DNA from: Halalkalibacter akibai JCM 9157
Lineage (GTDB): Bacteria; Bacillota; Bacilli; Bacillales; Bacillaceae_D
Direction: 5' to 3'
Assembly (NCBI RefSeq): GCF_000513135.1
Contig: NZ_BAUV01000047.1
Location: 1 to 32,343 of the forward strand
Length of the DNA: 32,343 nucleotides
In this document: positions 14,940 through 23,104 of the stretch, one piece after another
Position numbering within the stretch: the stretch's first letter is position 1
Layout: every line of letters begins with the position of its first letter
Position numbers and translations under genes: made by a program
Notes under the pieces: generated by a model
Seen by the model: the letters and a program-made list of their open reading frames with translations, nothing else
Databases searched by the model: none
Told to the model about the DNA's origin: nothing

Positions 14940-15428
14940 ATGGATAACAGTTTAATTTGGGCTTATTTTCTGGTATTTGTATTATCGGCGATCCCCTTTT
15001 TTGAGGCAATCGCCATTGTTCCGGTTGCAATTGTAGGTGGGCTTTCGCCAGTGCCAGTTATTATTTTAGGAATGGTTGGGAATTTACTAACCGTATATCT
15101 TGTAATTGTGTTCATTGATTACATTAAAAAATGGAGAAAAAGTAAAAAAGATGAACAGGAAAAAGAAAACAAGCGATCCATAAGAGCTCGTAAAATTTGG
15201 AAGAAATATGGGTTACCAGGGCTCGCTATCATCGGGCCACTCTTTGTTGGAAGTCATCTCACAGCATTAATGGGTGTTACTTTTGGCGGAACCAAAAAGG
15301 CAACAGCTGTTTGGATGACAGTAAGTTTGGGGGTGTGGTGTATGATGTTAGCTTTGTTAGCATTTTTCGGCTTCGACTTTATGCATGTGGAAGGTAATGG
15401 GTTTATCAAAGACCTTTTTCAAAACTAA
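14940..15428 (+). CDS. small multidrug export family membrane protein (COG2426 type)
   Basis: A 162-residue membrane protein with helices at about 5-25, 28-55, 90-115 and 120-145 and a highly charged cytosolic loop (KKWRKSKKDEQEKENKRSIRARK). The motif FFEAIAIVPVAIVGG near the N-terminus and the GLPGLAIIGPLFVGSHLTALMG segment are typical of the Sm_multidrug_ex family (PF06695). Despite the name, a transport role is poorly established. The start at 14940 is set by AAAAGAGGTT; a longer frame from 14883 would run through the promoter. It is the first gene of a four-gene operon. Confidence 0.75.
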   Translation: MDNSLIWAYFLVFVLSAIPFFEAIAIVPVAIVGGLSPVPVIILGMVGNLLTVYLVIVFIDYIKKWRKSKKDEQEKENKRSIRARKIWKKYGLPGLAIIGPLFVGSHLTALMGVTFGGTKKATAVWMTVSLGVWCMMLALLAFFGFDFMHVEGNGFIKDLFQN

Positions 15429-15442
15429 AGGAGGTTAACTGA

Positions 15443-16165
15443 ATGTGGGCAGATACATTCTGGTTTGTAAAAAAAGAAGTTAAGTACAATTGGCCAGCTT
15501 TTCTTCTAACAAGTTTATTTGTTTTGTTTTTTGGCTATTTAACTGCTAGGCTCTTGGATATTTTTTTTGTTGAAGGGTGGAGGTCGAGTTTTCTTCTAGA
15601 TATTATTTTTATTGGGGGAACTCCGTCCTTATCAGCGTTATTTATGTCGGGGCCTTACACATCTTTTCAAACAATTAAGACGGACCCATACAGTAAAAAA
15701 ATTAGGTTTTATCGCTCTTTTGCAATACCTATTAATGTTATAGCAAGAAGTAGAATGATCTTTATGTTACTTACTTTAGTCAGCATGTCCGTATTATATT
15801 ATTTTTCTATATTTATGTTTTTACCAACTTCATTTTTAGAAATTTACAATGTAAAAGATTTTATCATGTTTGCTTTGATATGGTTTGGATTTGCCTTAAC
15901 TTTAAGTGGTGTAACACCATTTATAGAGTATGGAACAAGCGGAAAAATGCTATATGTGTTCTCGTTTTTTACGATGATTGGGTTAATGGTATTCGTTTTT
16001 TTGTTCACAGCACTATTTAATCAAGGAATAGTTGGTTTAAGTTTCCAGTTAATGAGATATTTAGGTTGGTACGGGGTATTTCTATCTTTGTTCTTAGGTT
16101 GTTTAGCCTGTTATCTTTGGCATAAGCTTCTGTGTTATCGATTATCGAGGCGAGATTATGCATGA
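15443..16165 (+). CDS. ABC-type membrane subunit (YhcE-like)
   Basis: A 240-residue integral membrane protein with about six helices: LTSLFVLFFGYLTARLLDIFF, LDIIFIGGTPSLSALFM, MIFMLLTLVSMSVLYYFSIFMF, FIMFALIWFGFALTLSGV, FFTMIGLMVFVFLFTALF and GVFLSLFLGCLACYLWHKLLC. It has no ATPase motif. Its place directly before a YtrA-type GntR regulator and an ABC ATPase matches the yhcE-yhcF-yhcG order of B. subtilis, so it is most likely the membrane part of that exporter. AAAGGAGG lies 7 bases before the ATG. The substrate is unknown; related ytr systems respond to cell-wall stress. Confidence 0.65.
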   Translation: MWADTFWFVKKEVKYNWPAFLLTSLFVLFFGYLTARLLDIFFVEGWRSSFLLDIIFIGGTPSLSALFMSGPYTSFQTIKTDPYSKKIRFYRSFAIPINVIARSRMIFMLLTLVSMSVLYYFSIFMFLPTSFLEIYNVKDFIMFALIWFGFALTLSGVTPFIEYGTSGKMLYVFSFFTMIGLMVFVFLFTALFNQGIVGLSFQLMRYLGWYGVFLSLFLGCLACYLWHKLLCYRLSRRDYA

Positions 16166-16182
16166 TGAGAAGGAGTTAAGGA

Positions 16183-16569
16183 ATGAAGTTACCAATTCGA
16201 GTTTCAGAGCAAAGTAGGGAACCTATTTATCACCAAATTGAGGCGCAAATTCAAGCACTGATTGTTGGTGGACAATTAGCACCAGGCAACCCACTTCCAT
16301 CTATTCGAGCTCTAGCAAGTGATTTGGCTTGTAGTGTAATTACAACAAGAAGAGCGTATCAAAATCTTGAATCAGCAGGCTATATTCAAACGGTCCAAGG
16401 AAAGGGAACGTTTGTTAAAGAGATCGAGAGAAAAGAAAAAGAAGAGGCAAAACATAGAGTGGTTTACGATTCGTTAAAAAAGGCAATCGAACAAGGGAGT
16501 CAGCTAGGTTACTCAAATAGCGAATTATTGTCTATTTTTAAAGAGATTATGAATGGGGATGTTGACTAG
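16183..16569 (+). CDS. yhcF: GntR-family repressor, YtrA subfamily
   Basis: A 128-residue protein. The N-terminal winged helix begins EPIYHQIEAQIQALIVGGQLAPGNPLPSIRALASDL and runs to GYIQTVQGKGTFV (about residues 10-75). The C-terminal part is only about 50 residues of helices, too short for an effector-binding domain, which is the mark of the YtrA subfamily. Such regulators normally repress their own ABC operon. The likely operator is the palindrome at 14895-14914. Its stop shares one base with the GTG of the following ATPase gene. Confidence 0.85.
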   Translation: MKLPIRVSEQSREPIYHQIEAQIQALIVGGQLAPGNPLPSIRALASDLACSVITTRRAYQNLESAGYIQTVQGKGTFVKEIERKEKEEAKHRVVYDSLKKAIEQGSQLGYSNSELLSIFKEIMNGDVD

Positions 16570-17450
16570 TGAATTCAATTATTAGTGTAGAGGGGCTTGC
16601 GAAACATTTTCAATCATTCACACTTGGTCCTTTGGAGTTTAAACAAGAACAAGGGACCGTTGTTGCACTCGTTGGTCCAAATGGTTCTGGTAAAAGTACA
16701 TTTTTTCAATTGTTAATGAATGTATTACAGCCAAATGTAGGTCAGATAAAATTATTTAATCAAAATAGGAAGGATGATACCATAGCGAAACAGAAAATTG
16801 GTTTTGTTGGAGATCAGATGGAACCTTTTGCGCATCTGAAAATCAAAGAAATAGCTTCTTTTATTTCTCATTGGTATCCAAGTTGGAACGAAGAAAGATA
16901 TCAACAATTGTTAAGAAGATATGAAATTAATGAGAACATGACTCTTCAAAGGTGTTCTAAAGGTACCCAAAAAAAGTTTGAATTTGTTGTTGCTCTTGCC
17001 TATAAGCCTGATTTACTCATGCTTGATGAACCATCTACTGGTTTAGATTTTATTTCAAGAAGAAAAATGATAGAAGATCTTCAATACTTTCTAGCTTCAA
17101 ATGATACAAGTGTATTATTAGCTACACATAACCTAGAGGATATAAAGCAGATCGCAGACTATATATGTGTTATGGATAAGGGTAAAATCATTCAATTCAC
17201 TGAAAAAGATGAACTCCATCATAACTGGGCAAGATTATGGGTACCTTCTTTACCGGAGCAGTTTGAAAGTCATCCCAATGTCTTGCATATTGATATGAAC
17301 CCTCTCCAAATTGTCACAAACAATCACGAATTGCTCTCAAGACACTTAAGTGACCATGGAATTGTAATCAGTCATAGTAGCACACTTGCCTTGGATGAAA
17401 TAGTACCTTATCTCATTAGATCACATAGTTCAACTAAAGAAACAGGCTAA
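16569..17450 (+). CDS. yhcG: ABC transporter ATP-binding protein
   Basis: A 293-residue ATPase with Walker A GPNGSGKST (about 37-45), a Q-loop (GFVGDQMEP), an altered signature (RCSKGTQKK in place of LSGGQ), Walker B LLMLDEPSTGLD and the H-loop ATHNLED. The last 80 residues form an extra domain. The GTG start overlaps the regulator stop, and GGGGAT lies 8 bases upstream. It pairs with the permease two genes earlier, the YhcG/YtrB style of exporter. The stop lies inside a bidirectional terminator stem and overlaps the stop of the convergent gene. Confidence 0.85.
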   Translation: MNSIISVEGLAKHFQSFTLGPLEFKQEQGTVVALVGPNGSGKSTFFQLLMNVLQPNVGQIKLFNQNRKDDTIAKQKIGFVGDQMEPFAHLKIKEIASFISHWYPSWNEERYQQLLRRYEINENMTLQRCSKGTQKKFEFVVALAYKPDLLMLDEPSTGLDFISRRKMIEDLQYFLASNDTSVLLATHNLEDIKQIADYICVMDKGKIIQFTEKDELHHNWARLWVPSLPEQFESHPNVLHIDMNPLQIVTNNHELLSRHLSDHGIVISHSSTLALDEIVPYLIRSHSSTKETG

Positions 17451-17470
17451 GTAGTTTGCTTAGCCTGTTT
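17440..17470. terminator. bidirectional terminator shared by convergent genes
   Basis: AAACAGGCTAAG (17440-17451) and CTTAGCCTGTTT (17459-17470) are perfect 12-bp arms around a 7-base loop. The stop codons of both genes lie within the left arm. Confidence 0.85.
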
Positions 17471-18151
17471 TCGAAAGGGTAAATAAAGAAGGATAAACAT
17501 AATAAGGGCAAGCAGTTCGAGGGATAAAATATACCAGGGGTAGGGTCCTAAATAATCAAGAATACTTGGATTAGCTGGCTTTCTGGCTAAAAACATATAA
17601 TTGGCACCTGTCATTAAGTTAGCAATAAACGCAATCATAGCCAAAATATTTAAGACAATCATTGATTTAAATACTGACTTCATAGAAACCGAAAATTCTT
17701 CTACCCACACCATATATAATAAAATGGCTAATATAATCGCGATATGAGCTATGAAAAAATGAAAAAAACGAAAATGTGGAAACGTGTAAAAGAGGTCAGG
17801 TGTAAGCATCGCTTGTAGTGCACCAGCAAGTCCGAAAAAATAAACAACTTCAAAGATGAAATAATTCCTAGTAATCAACATCACCAAACAGAAATAAAGG
17901 CTGATCGTGCAAAGTTGCAAGGGTAGATTAAACCGGATATCCCATTGTCCTACAGCAAGACTCCACACAATGAGACTTATTTCAGATCCTGCTAATAAAC
18001 CAATTAGTAACCAGCGAATTGGATCTTTAATCGAAGACCTGAAAAGATAAAGAGAGAAAACAAATACGATAAATATAAACAGGACTAACAGGTGGTCAAT
18101 TGATAAAAACAGAGCACGGTCTTGAAATGTACCAATTTCAAAATATGGCAT
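17447..18151 (-). CDS. YwaF-type integral membrane protein (TIGR02206)
   Basis: A 234-residue protein with about seven helices and short loops. Family marks are HLLVLFIFIVFVF near the start, SEISLIVW, LPLQLCTISLYFCLVML, the helix VVYFFGLAGALQAMLTPDL with FPHFRFFHFFIAH (the histidine-rich segment), NYMFLARKPANPSILDYLGPYPWYI and a short basic tail. This is the TIGR02206/YwaF pattern, related in shape to TMEM164; function unknown. GGGGGAAG is 7 bases before the ATG at 18151. It lies 32 bases after the exonuclease gene on the same strand, so the two are probably cotranscribed. Confidence 0.85.
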   Translation of the reverse strand: MPYFEIGTFQDRALFLSIDHLLVLFIFIVFVFSLYLFRSSIKDPIRWLLIGLLAGSEISLIVWSLAVGQWDIRFNLPLQLCTISLYFCLVMLITRNYFIFEVVYFFGLAGALQAMLTPDLFYTFPHFRFFHFFIAHIAIILAILLYMVWVEEFSVSMKSVFKSMIVLNILAMIAFIANLMTGANYMFLARKPANPSILDYLGPYPWYILSLELLALIMFILLYLPFRKQAKQTT

Positions 18152-18183
18152 TGAACAACTTCCCCCTAAATTACCATGTGACG

Positions 18184-18822
18184 TTAGTTTGGTGATTGTC
18201 TAGAAGGACGGTCTAAATGTCTAAATCGGGAACGTTTATATTTTTTATAATGATTTTGAATTTCTTTATCTGATAGTGAGTTTTCTTCTAATGGAATGTC
18301 ATCAATAAATTTAATAAATAAGGATGCTGTATTTAAGGCATCATCAATACCCCTGTGTGCCTTACCTAATAATTCAATTCCGGCAATTTCTAAAGCATTT
18401 TTCAAACCGAGCTGATTATTGATATCTTGAGATAAAAGTTTACCGATAGGTCTTTGGATATCATTATAATTTTTCAACCAAGTTAAATCTAGCTTGTTTC
18501 TAACCGATTGATTGATAAAATGGGCACGATCGTCCTTGCCCCAAGAACATAAGTAATAAGGCTCATCTCCAAGCCAATCTTTGAACAGTTCAATACCCGT
18601 TTGATAAGAAACAGCTTTTTCAACATCTTCTTCTTTCATTTTTATTAATTTCCGGGTGCTTTTTGAAATATGTCCTTTACTAGGCAATATATATACTTGA
18701 AGCTGGTCTATAATCTTCTTAGTTCCTAGGTCTACTTTACAAGCACCGATCTCGACAATTTCACTAGGTTGTCCTTTCCTGAAACGTTTCATCAGTTCCA
18801 AATCAAAAATAACAGCAATCAC
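18184..18822 (-). CDS. DEDDh 3'-5' exonuclease (KapD/ERI-1-like)
   Basis: A 212-residue protein with the five catalytic residues: FDLE (D7, E9), SWGKDD (D97 or D98), and HRGIDDA (H156, D161). IVEIGA and the long strand LQVYILPSKG agree with the ERI-1/KapD branch of the DnaQ fold. In B. subtilis KapD is reported as an inhibitor of the KinA route into sporulation, so it might matter for spore entry here; the match is by type only. The last 25 residues are basic (KKYKRSRFRHLDRPSRQ), fitting nucleic acid binding. Start is GTG at 18822 with AAAGGATG upstream. Confidence 0.8.
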   Translation of the reverse strand: MIAVIFDLELMKRFRKGQPSEIVEIGACKVDLGTKKIIDQLQVYILPSKGHISKSTRKLIKMKEEDVEKAVSYQTGIELFKDWLGDEPYYLCSWGKDDRAHFINQSVRNKLDLTWLKNYNDIQRPIGKLLSQDINNQLGLKNALEIAGIELLGKAHRGIDDALNTASLFIKFIDDIPLEENSLSDKEIQNHYKKYKRSRFRHLDRPSRQSPN

Positions 18823-19259
18823 CTAAATCATCCTTTCATCTTCTATGTTTACTCTGCTCGAATCATATGTAACTCATACAATGAGGAACAAACTCTTGAC
18901 CATCTATAATTGCTACTTTACTATTGAATTTTAAAGTTCTTTCTCTTTTTTTCGATAAGAGAGAAGTGAATCAGACATTGAATATCGTCTTAACAACTGA
19001 TGACCTTAAATTTTTGTTAGGTTTTAAGAAGAGGGTTTGTAGTAGCGTAACTGATTGTCCTAGTTTACGCAGAAACAGTTCTCTCTCATGGTGGTCTTTA
19101 TTTTAATAAATTTTTAGCGATTCGACCAAGAAAAGCTTATCATACTTGAACGATAACATGCACACATAATTAGTCCTAGGATTTAAAGAGTAACGGACTG
19201 TATAAAGTACAATACAATTGTACACGAACGTTCTAGAACAGAAAGAGTGAGGGAAAGCA
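18823..19259. other. gene-free divergent intergenic region with a palindrome
   Basis: About 437 bases between divergent genes. A 60-codon frame at 18924-19106 has no ribosome binding site and a composition unlike a protein. TATAAA at 19201-19206 may be the -10 box of the glycosyltransferase gene, although no good -35 is seen. A perfect inverted repeat, GTACAAT-ACA-ATTGTAC (19207-19223), begins directly at its downstream edge, over the expected start site. Confidence 0.45.
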
Positions 19260-20258
19260 ATGAAAAAAGTTGGGCTAGTAATGAGGAAAATACAATTTAC
19301 CGAAGCGCAAGGACCTCGAGTTTTTGCAGAAAGATTAAAGGGGATTGCTGCAGAATTAGGAATAGAGATTGTCTTTATCTCACCTGAAAGACATGTAAGT
19401 GGCTATGATTGGCTTCCTGGCTACGAACATGAGAAAGGTGACTTAGTGAATTATGACATTGTTTTAGATCAAATAAATTCTCATAACATTGATCATGTGA
19501 TTTATACGGTTTCTGGATTTACTTATTTAAAGATGTTTATTGAAAAAAGTGTATTGTTTCCTCATAGTTTTCCAGACCCTGCTCTAACAGGCTATGAAAT
19601 GATGAAACCATTTTATCAGATCGTTGATAAGGCAATTGTTTCAACGGAGTTTCTAAAAAAAGAATTAAACCGTAACTTTGGAGTAACAGATGTAAATGTA
19701 ATTCCAATCGGATTCAATGAAGCTTTAGCTGAAAAACATTACAACCCTTTGCAAATTAAAGATAACAGAGTACTCTGGATCGGAAGAGATGAAGAGAATA
19801 GAAGACCAGATCTTGTTTTAGAATATGCGAAACGAAATCCGGACAAAGATGTTGTCATGGTGTTTGGTGGAGTACGCTATAAGGAAAGTATGAAAAAATA
19901 TGACATTCCACAAAATGTCTCACTTCAATTTGCGCTTTCGCAAGATCAGATATTCGAGTTAATGAACTCCGCTAAAGTTTATTGGAGTTGCTCAAAATTT
20001 GATACGTTTGCGATGCCATTAACTGAGGCTCTTGCAATGGGGAAAATAGTCGTAAAACCTGAGCATCCTTGCTATGATCATATTAGTTCAACGCATTCAT
20101 TTGCTGGTAATGAAAAAAATTGGTTTGAACTAGTCAATATGGCAGCAGCAGTGCCGATTAAAGTTTCAAGTGAAAATCGTGAACACGCATTCGAACGCTT
20201 CTCAAGCAAAGTAATGAAAGAGGGCTATCGAGATTTTTTTGATAAGTGGTTGCAATAA
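19260..20258 (+). CDS. GT4-like glycosyltransferase
   Basis: A 332-residue protein with the GT-B two-domain layout. The N-terminal half opens with GLVMRKIQFTEAQGPRVFAERLKGIAAELGIEIVFISPE; the C-terminal half begins around VLWIGRDEENRRPDLVLEYAKRNPDKDVVMVFGG and carries the nucleotide-sugar motif FDTFAMPLTEALAMGKIVV. No signal peptide or membrane helix, so it should work at the cytosolic face. Donor and acceptor cannot be told from sequence. It stands alone with its own terminator. GAGGGAAAGCA precedes the ATG. Confidence 0.8.
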   Translation: MKKVGLVMRKIQFTEAQGPRVFAERLKGIAAELGIEIVFISPERHVSGYDWLPGYEHEKGDLVNYDIVLDQINSHNIDHVIYTVSGFTYLKMFIEKSVLFPHSFPDPALTGYEMMKPFYQIVDKAIVSTEFLKKELNRNFGVTDVNVIPIGFNEALAEKHYNPLQIKDNRVLWIGRDEENRRPDLVLEYAKRNPDKDVVMVFGGVRYKESMKKYDIPQNVSLQFALSQDQIFELMNSAKVYWSCSKFDTFAMPLTEALAMGKIVVKPEHPCYDHISSTHSFAGNEKNWFELVNMAAAVPIKVSSENREHAFERFSSKVMKEGYRDFFDKWLQ

Positions 20259-20264
20259 TATACT

Positions 20265-20305
20265 AAAAGGAGAAAAAACAATAATCGTTCTTTCTCCTTT
20301 TTTGG
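20265..20305 (+). terminator. intrinsic terminator
   Basis: AAAAGGAGAAA (20265-20275) pairs with TTTCTCCTTTT (20291-20301), T-rich tail. Confidence 0.8.
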
Positions 20306-20357
20306 TTTATTTGAAAAGGCTACACCAAAATTTCACGTACCGTATTTATAAACCAAT

Positions 20358-21299
20358 TTACCAACTGAAAGCAGGCGACATCTCGAGTTTAACACCAGGT
20401 GTGTTAAGATCAATTTTTCCATTTTTAATTAATTCGTAAACTCTCAACACCGATTCATCTTTTCTTTTCGATTCGAACATGATGTCAGCTTCTCTATTTC
20501 CTATTAGGCGAATAAAATCTATAAAATCATGTTCCAATATGAAATCATGGTGGGCGCTATCTGTTTCTGCGTTCCGGCCTGAACTAATATGCATTTTAGG
20601 TCGTCCAGTGGACTCCCAAGATTCAAAAACAATTGTTAGGGCTTCTTCAATAGTGATACCATCAGTTGGGTTACAGCGATTGTGGTGATAATCAAACAAT
20701 ATTGGAACACCTGTTTCTTTATAAATATCAATTACATCTTGAATATGAAAGATCTTATCGTCATTTTCTAAGCGTAACTTAGACTTGATGTCTGTTGAAA
20801 GTGTGTTGTAAGTCTTTATAAAACGACTTTTTGCTTCCTCTTTGTTTCCGTATGCCCCGCCAACATGGATGATCATATCGGTACCGTTTACTAGGTTTAA
20901 TACTTGATTATGGTATTCCAAGTCTAAAATGGCTTTTCTAACGATTTCAGGATTAGGTGAATTTAAAATGCTATATTGTCCAGGGTGCATAGTAAGGCGC
21001 ATACCATTTTTAGTGGCAATATCTTTTATCTGATTTGTAATCTCCAGTACGTCAGGATCGCGATCCCATTCCCAGGTCATAATCTCGTGTGTGGCAAACG
21101 GAACTAAATCACTGCTAATTCTATAAAAATAAATACCTTGGCTTCTATTCCAAGAGATATTGTTTAATACTTGTTGAAAATTATGAATGGTTAGTTCTTT
21201 TACTTTTTCTAAACCTTCACTCTCGACTGTTTTTAACCGACAAGTTCTAAACTTTGAAGGAAGTGAAAGGTTAATACAAGCATATCCGAGTTTCATCAT
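20358..21299 (-). CDS. uvsE: UV damage endonuclease UvsE (UVDE)
   Basis: A 313-residue TIM-barrel metal nuclease that nicks DNA 5' to UV photoproducts and other lesions, starting a repair route independent of UvrABC. Family marks: KLGYACINLSL at the start, FYRISSDLVPFATHE, the metal ligands in MHPGQYSILNSPN, IIHVGGAYG, LENDDKIF, ILFDYHHNRCNP, MHISSGRNA and MFESKRKDES. Length and ends agree with the family. GGGGAGGAG lies 3-5 bases before the first of two adjacent ATGs (21299 or 21296). In B. subtilis the homologue (ywjD) protects spores. Together with mrfAB the window holds two alternative DNA repair pathways. Confidence 0.93.
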   Translation of the reverse strand: MMKLGYACINLSLPSKFRTCRLKTVESEGLEKVKELTIHNFQQVLNNISWNRSQGIYFYRISSDLVPFATHEIMTWEWDRDPDVLEITNQIKDIATKNGMRLTMHPGQYSILNSPNPEIVRKAILDLEYHNQVLNLVNGTDMIIHVGGAYGNKEEAKSRFIKTYNTLSTDIKSKLRLENDDKIFHIQDVIDIYKETGVPILFDYHHNRCNPTDGITIEEALTIVFESWESTGRPKMHISSGRNAETDSAHHDFILEHDFIDFIRLIGNREADIMFESKRKDESVLRVYELIKNGKIDLNTPGVKLEMSPAFSW

Positions 21300-21569
21300 G
21301 AACTCCTCCCCAATATTTCTGCTGTTATTATGCCATAAGCTGTTTAGATAATGAACTAATGTGCTTATTCGGTAAAACACTGTTTTCGAATACTTTATTG
21401 TTTTTGCGCTTACTTGTCTTCACATCGTTCCATTTCACTATGGGTAAAAACTTCTTTTATAATAATAATCCTTACGAAAGCCTACCAATTAAAAGAAGGG
21501 GAATAGACGAAAGAAGCGAAAGTAATAAGTATAGTAGAGAGCTTTCAAAAGATGGGAAGGGTGATTTTA

Positions 21570-22556
21570 ATGGAAGATTTTAAAGCTTTTGTGATAGATC
21601 TTATCGACGGAAAAACGGACATGAGGGTTAAAACAAAATCTCTTGATGAACTAGCAGCAGGGACAGTTACAATCAAAGTTGCCTACTCAAGTGTAAATTA
21701 TAAAGATGGGCTTGCAACATTACCTAAACAAATCATTCAATCTTATCCTTTAATTCCTGGAATTGATTTAGCAGGAACTGTAATAGAATCCCAAGATGAA
21801 CGGTTTTCTAAAGGTGACGAAGTGATTGTGACAAGCTATGAGTTGGGGGTCTCACACGACGGTGGTTTTAGTGAGTTAGCCAGAGTACCTGCTGAATGGG
21901 TTGTAGCACTACCTGATGGGTTGACTTTAAGAGAAGCCATGATACTTGGAACTGCGGGATTTACTGCTGGGTTATCTGTTCAACGGTTAGAGGAAAATGG
22001 TCTAAAGCCAGAAGACGGACCGGTACTAGTTACTGGTGCAACTGGTGGAGTAGGGAGCATTGCTGTAGACATGCTAGCGAAATTAGGATATCGCGTAACA
22101 GCTAGTACAGGAAAAGAAACAGAGTATGAATACTTAAGAAAGCTCGGAGCTACTGAAATTATAAATAGGGAAGAGCTTATTTCAGAAGAAAAGAAAGTGC
22201 TACGTAAGCAATTGTTTGCAGCTGCTGTCGATCCAGTAGGTGGAAAGACGCTTGAATATGTGCTAACTTCAATAAAGTACGGTGGATCTGTTGCCAATAG
22301 TGGTCTAACTGGAGGAACGTCTGTCCAAACAACAGTTTTTCCATTTATTTTAAGAGGGATAAATTGGCTTGGAATTGATTCTGTTTATTGTCCAATGCCT
22401 GTAAGAGAGCAGGTATGGAAAAGGCTTGCTAGCGATTTAAAGCCTTTGCAACTAAGTGAAGAAATAGTCAATGAAGTAAGCTTAGAGGACTTACCTACTG
22501 TACTTGAGACGATATTAACCGGAAAAGTAAAAGGTCGAACCATTGTTAAGTTATAA
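21570..22556 (+). CDS. acuI: AcuI/YhdH-family quinone oxidoreductase (acrylyl-CoA reductase type)
   Basis: A 328-residue zinc-free medium-chain dehydrogenase. Marks are YSSVNYKDGLA, the segment YPLIPGIDLAGTVIES, GWVVALPDGLTLREAMILGTAGFTA-like helices, the NADPH-binding GATGGVGSIAVDMLAKLGY (about 150-168) and LRGINWLGIDSVYCP. The family includes E. coli YhdH and AcuI, which reduces acrylyl-CoA with NADPH; the physiological substrate here is unknown. The start at 21570 has GGAAGGGTG 6 bases ahead; an upstream ATG at 21552 in the same frame lies before that site. A TATAAT-like box lies near 21456. Confidence 0.88.
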   Translation: MEDFKAFVIDLIDGKTDMRVKTKSLDELAAGTVTIKVAYSSVNYKDGLATLPKQIIQSYPLIPGIDLAGTVIESQDERFSKGDEVIVTSYELGVSHDGGFSELARVPAEWVVALPDGLTLREAMILGTAGFTAGLSVQRLEENGLKPEDGPVLVTGATGGVGSIAVDMLAKLGYRVTASTGKETEYEYLRKLGATEIINREELISEEKKVLRKQLFAAAVDPVGGKTLEYVLTSIKYGGSVANSGLTGGTSVQTTVFPFILRGINWLGIDSVYCPMPVREQVWKRLASDLKPLQLSEEIVNEVSLEDLPTVLETILTGKVKGRTIVKL

Positions 22557-22660
22557 TACAAAAAAGAGCAAAAATATATTTGAAATCTAACACATATTTC
22601 CTTTATAGCAGGGTTATCTTATATTTGTACTACATTACCCACTACTAGGAGGAAATACTG

Positions 22661-23026
22661 ATGTTCCAAAATTCAAACAACCAAATGTCATCTATGAACA
22701 CAATGAATTCATCTTCAATGTCAGGTCAAATGCAACAAATGCTTCAACAAATGTCGCAAATGGAGCAGCAACATGCATCACAACTAAAGCAAATCACAAG
22801 CCAATTACAGCAAATTGCTCAACATGAAAGCATGGCTGGTCAACACATTCAGCAGCTTCAACATATGTGCAATCAATTAATTCAAGAAAATCAACGCTTA
22901 ACACAAACTCATTCTATCCCTGGACAAATGCAACAACCAATGGCAAGCTCCATGCAAACAACACAACCGATGACACACACTATGCACATGAATCAAATGC
23001 ATCAAAATCCAAATCAATTCCAATAA
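22661..23026 (+). CDS. Gln/Met-rich small protein, possible spore coat component
   Basis: A 121-residue protein dominated by Gln, Met, Ser and His. Residues 20-85 form a probable coiled coil (QMQQMLQQMSQMEQQHASQL, then KQITSQLQQIAQHESM), followed by a disordered Gln/Met/Pro tail ending HMNQMHQNPNQFQ. No Cys, no signal peptide. Composition resembles spore coat or exosporium-associated proteins, but I do not recognise the family. CTAGGAGGAAATACTG gives a strong start and a terminator follows, so it is clearly expressed as a single gene. Confidence 0.6.
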   Translation: MFQNSNNQMSSMNTMNSSSMSGQMQQMLQQMSQMEQQHASQLKQITSQLQQIAQHESMAGQHIQQLQHMCNQLIQENQRLTQTHSIPGQMQQPMASSMQTTQPMTHTMHMNQMHQNPNQFQ

Positions 23027-23063
23027 AAAACTGCCTAATTTACATATGGTGGGCTAAAATAAA

Positions 23064-23096
23064 GAAAAAGAGGTGGGAGCGCTCACCTCTTTTTTT
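23064..23096. terminator. bidirectional terminator
   Basis: AGAGGTG and CACCTCT arms around an 8-base loop (GGAGCGCT), with A5 before and T7 after; it serves the Gln/Met-rich gene on the plus strand and the VOC gene on the reverse strand. Confidence 0.85.
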
Positions 23097-23104
23097 CGTG
23101 GTTT

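Noticed and set aside
18924-19106. 60-codon plus-strand frame
   Set aside because: No ribosome binding site, TTG-type start, and unlikely composition in a divergent promoter region.
19224-19240. CGAACGTTCTAGAAC as a LexA box
   Set aside because: The half-sites do not have the CGAAC-N4-GTTCG spacing; it is only a pair of short overlapping palindromes.
21359-21583. 74-codon plus-strand frame before acuI
   Set aside because: Runs through the acuI promoter and ribosome binding site; no start signals of its own.
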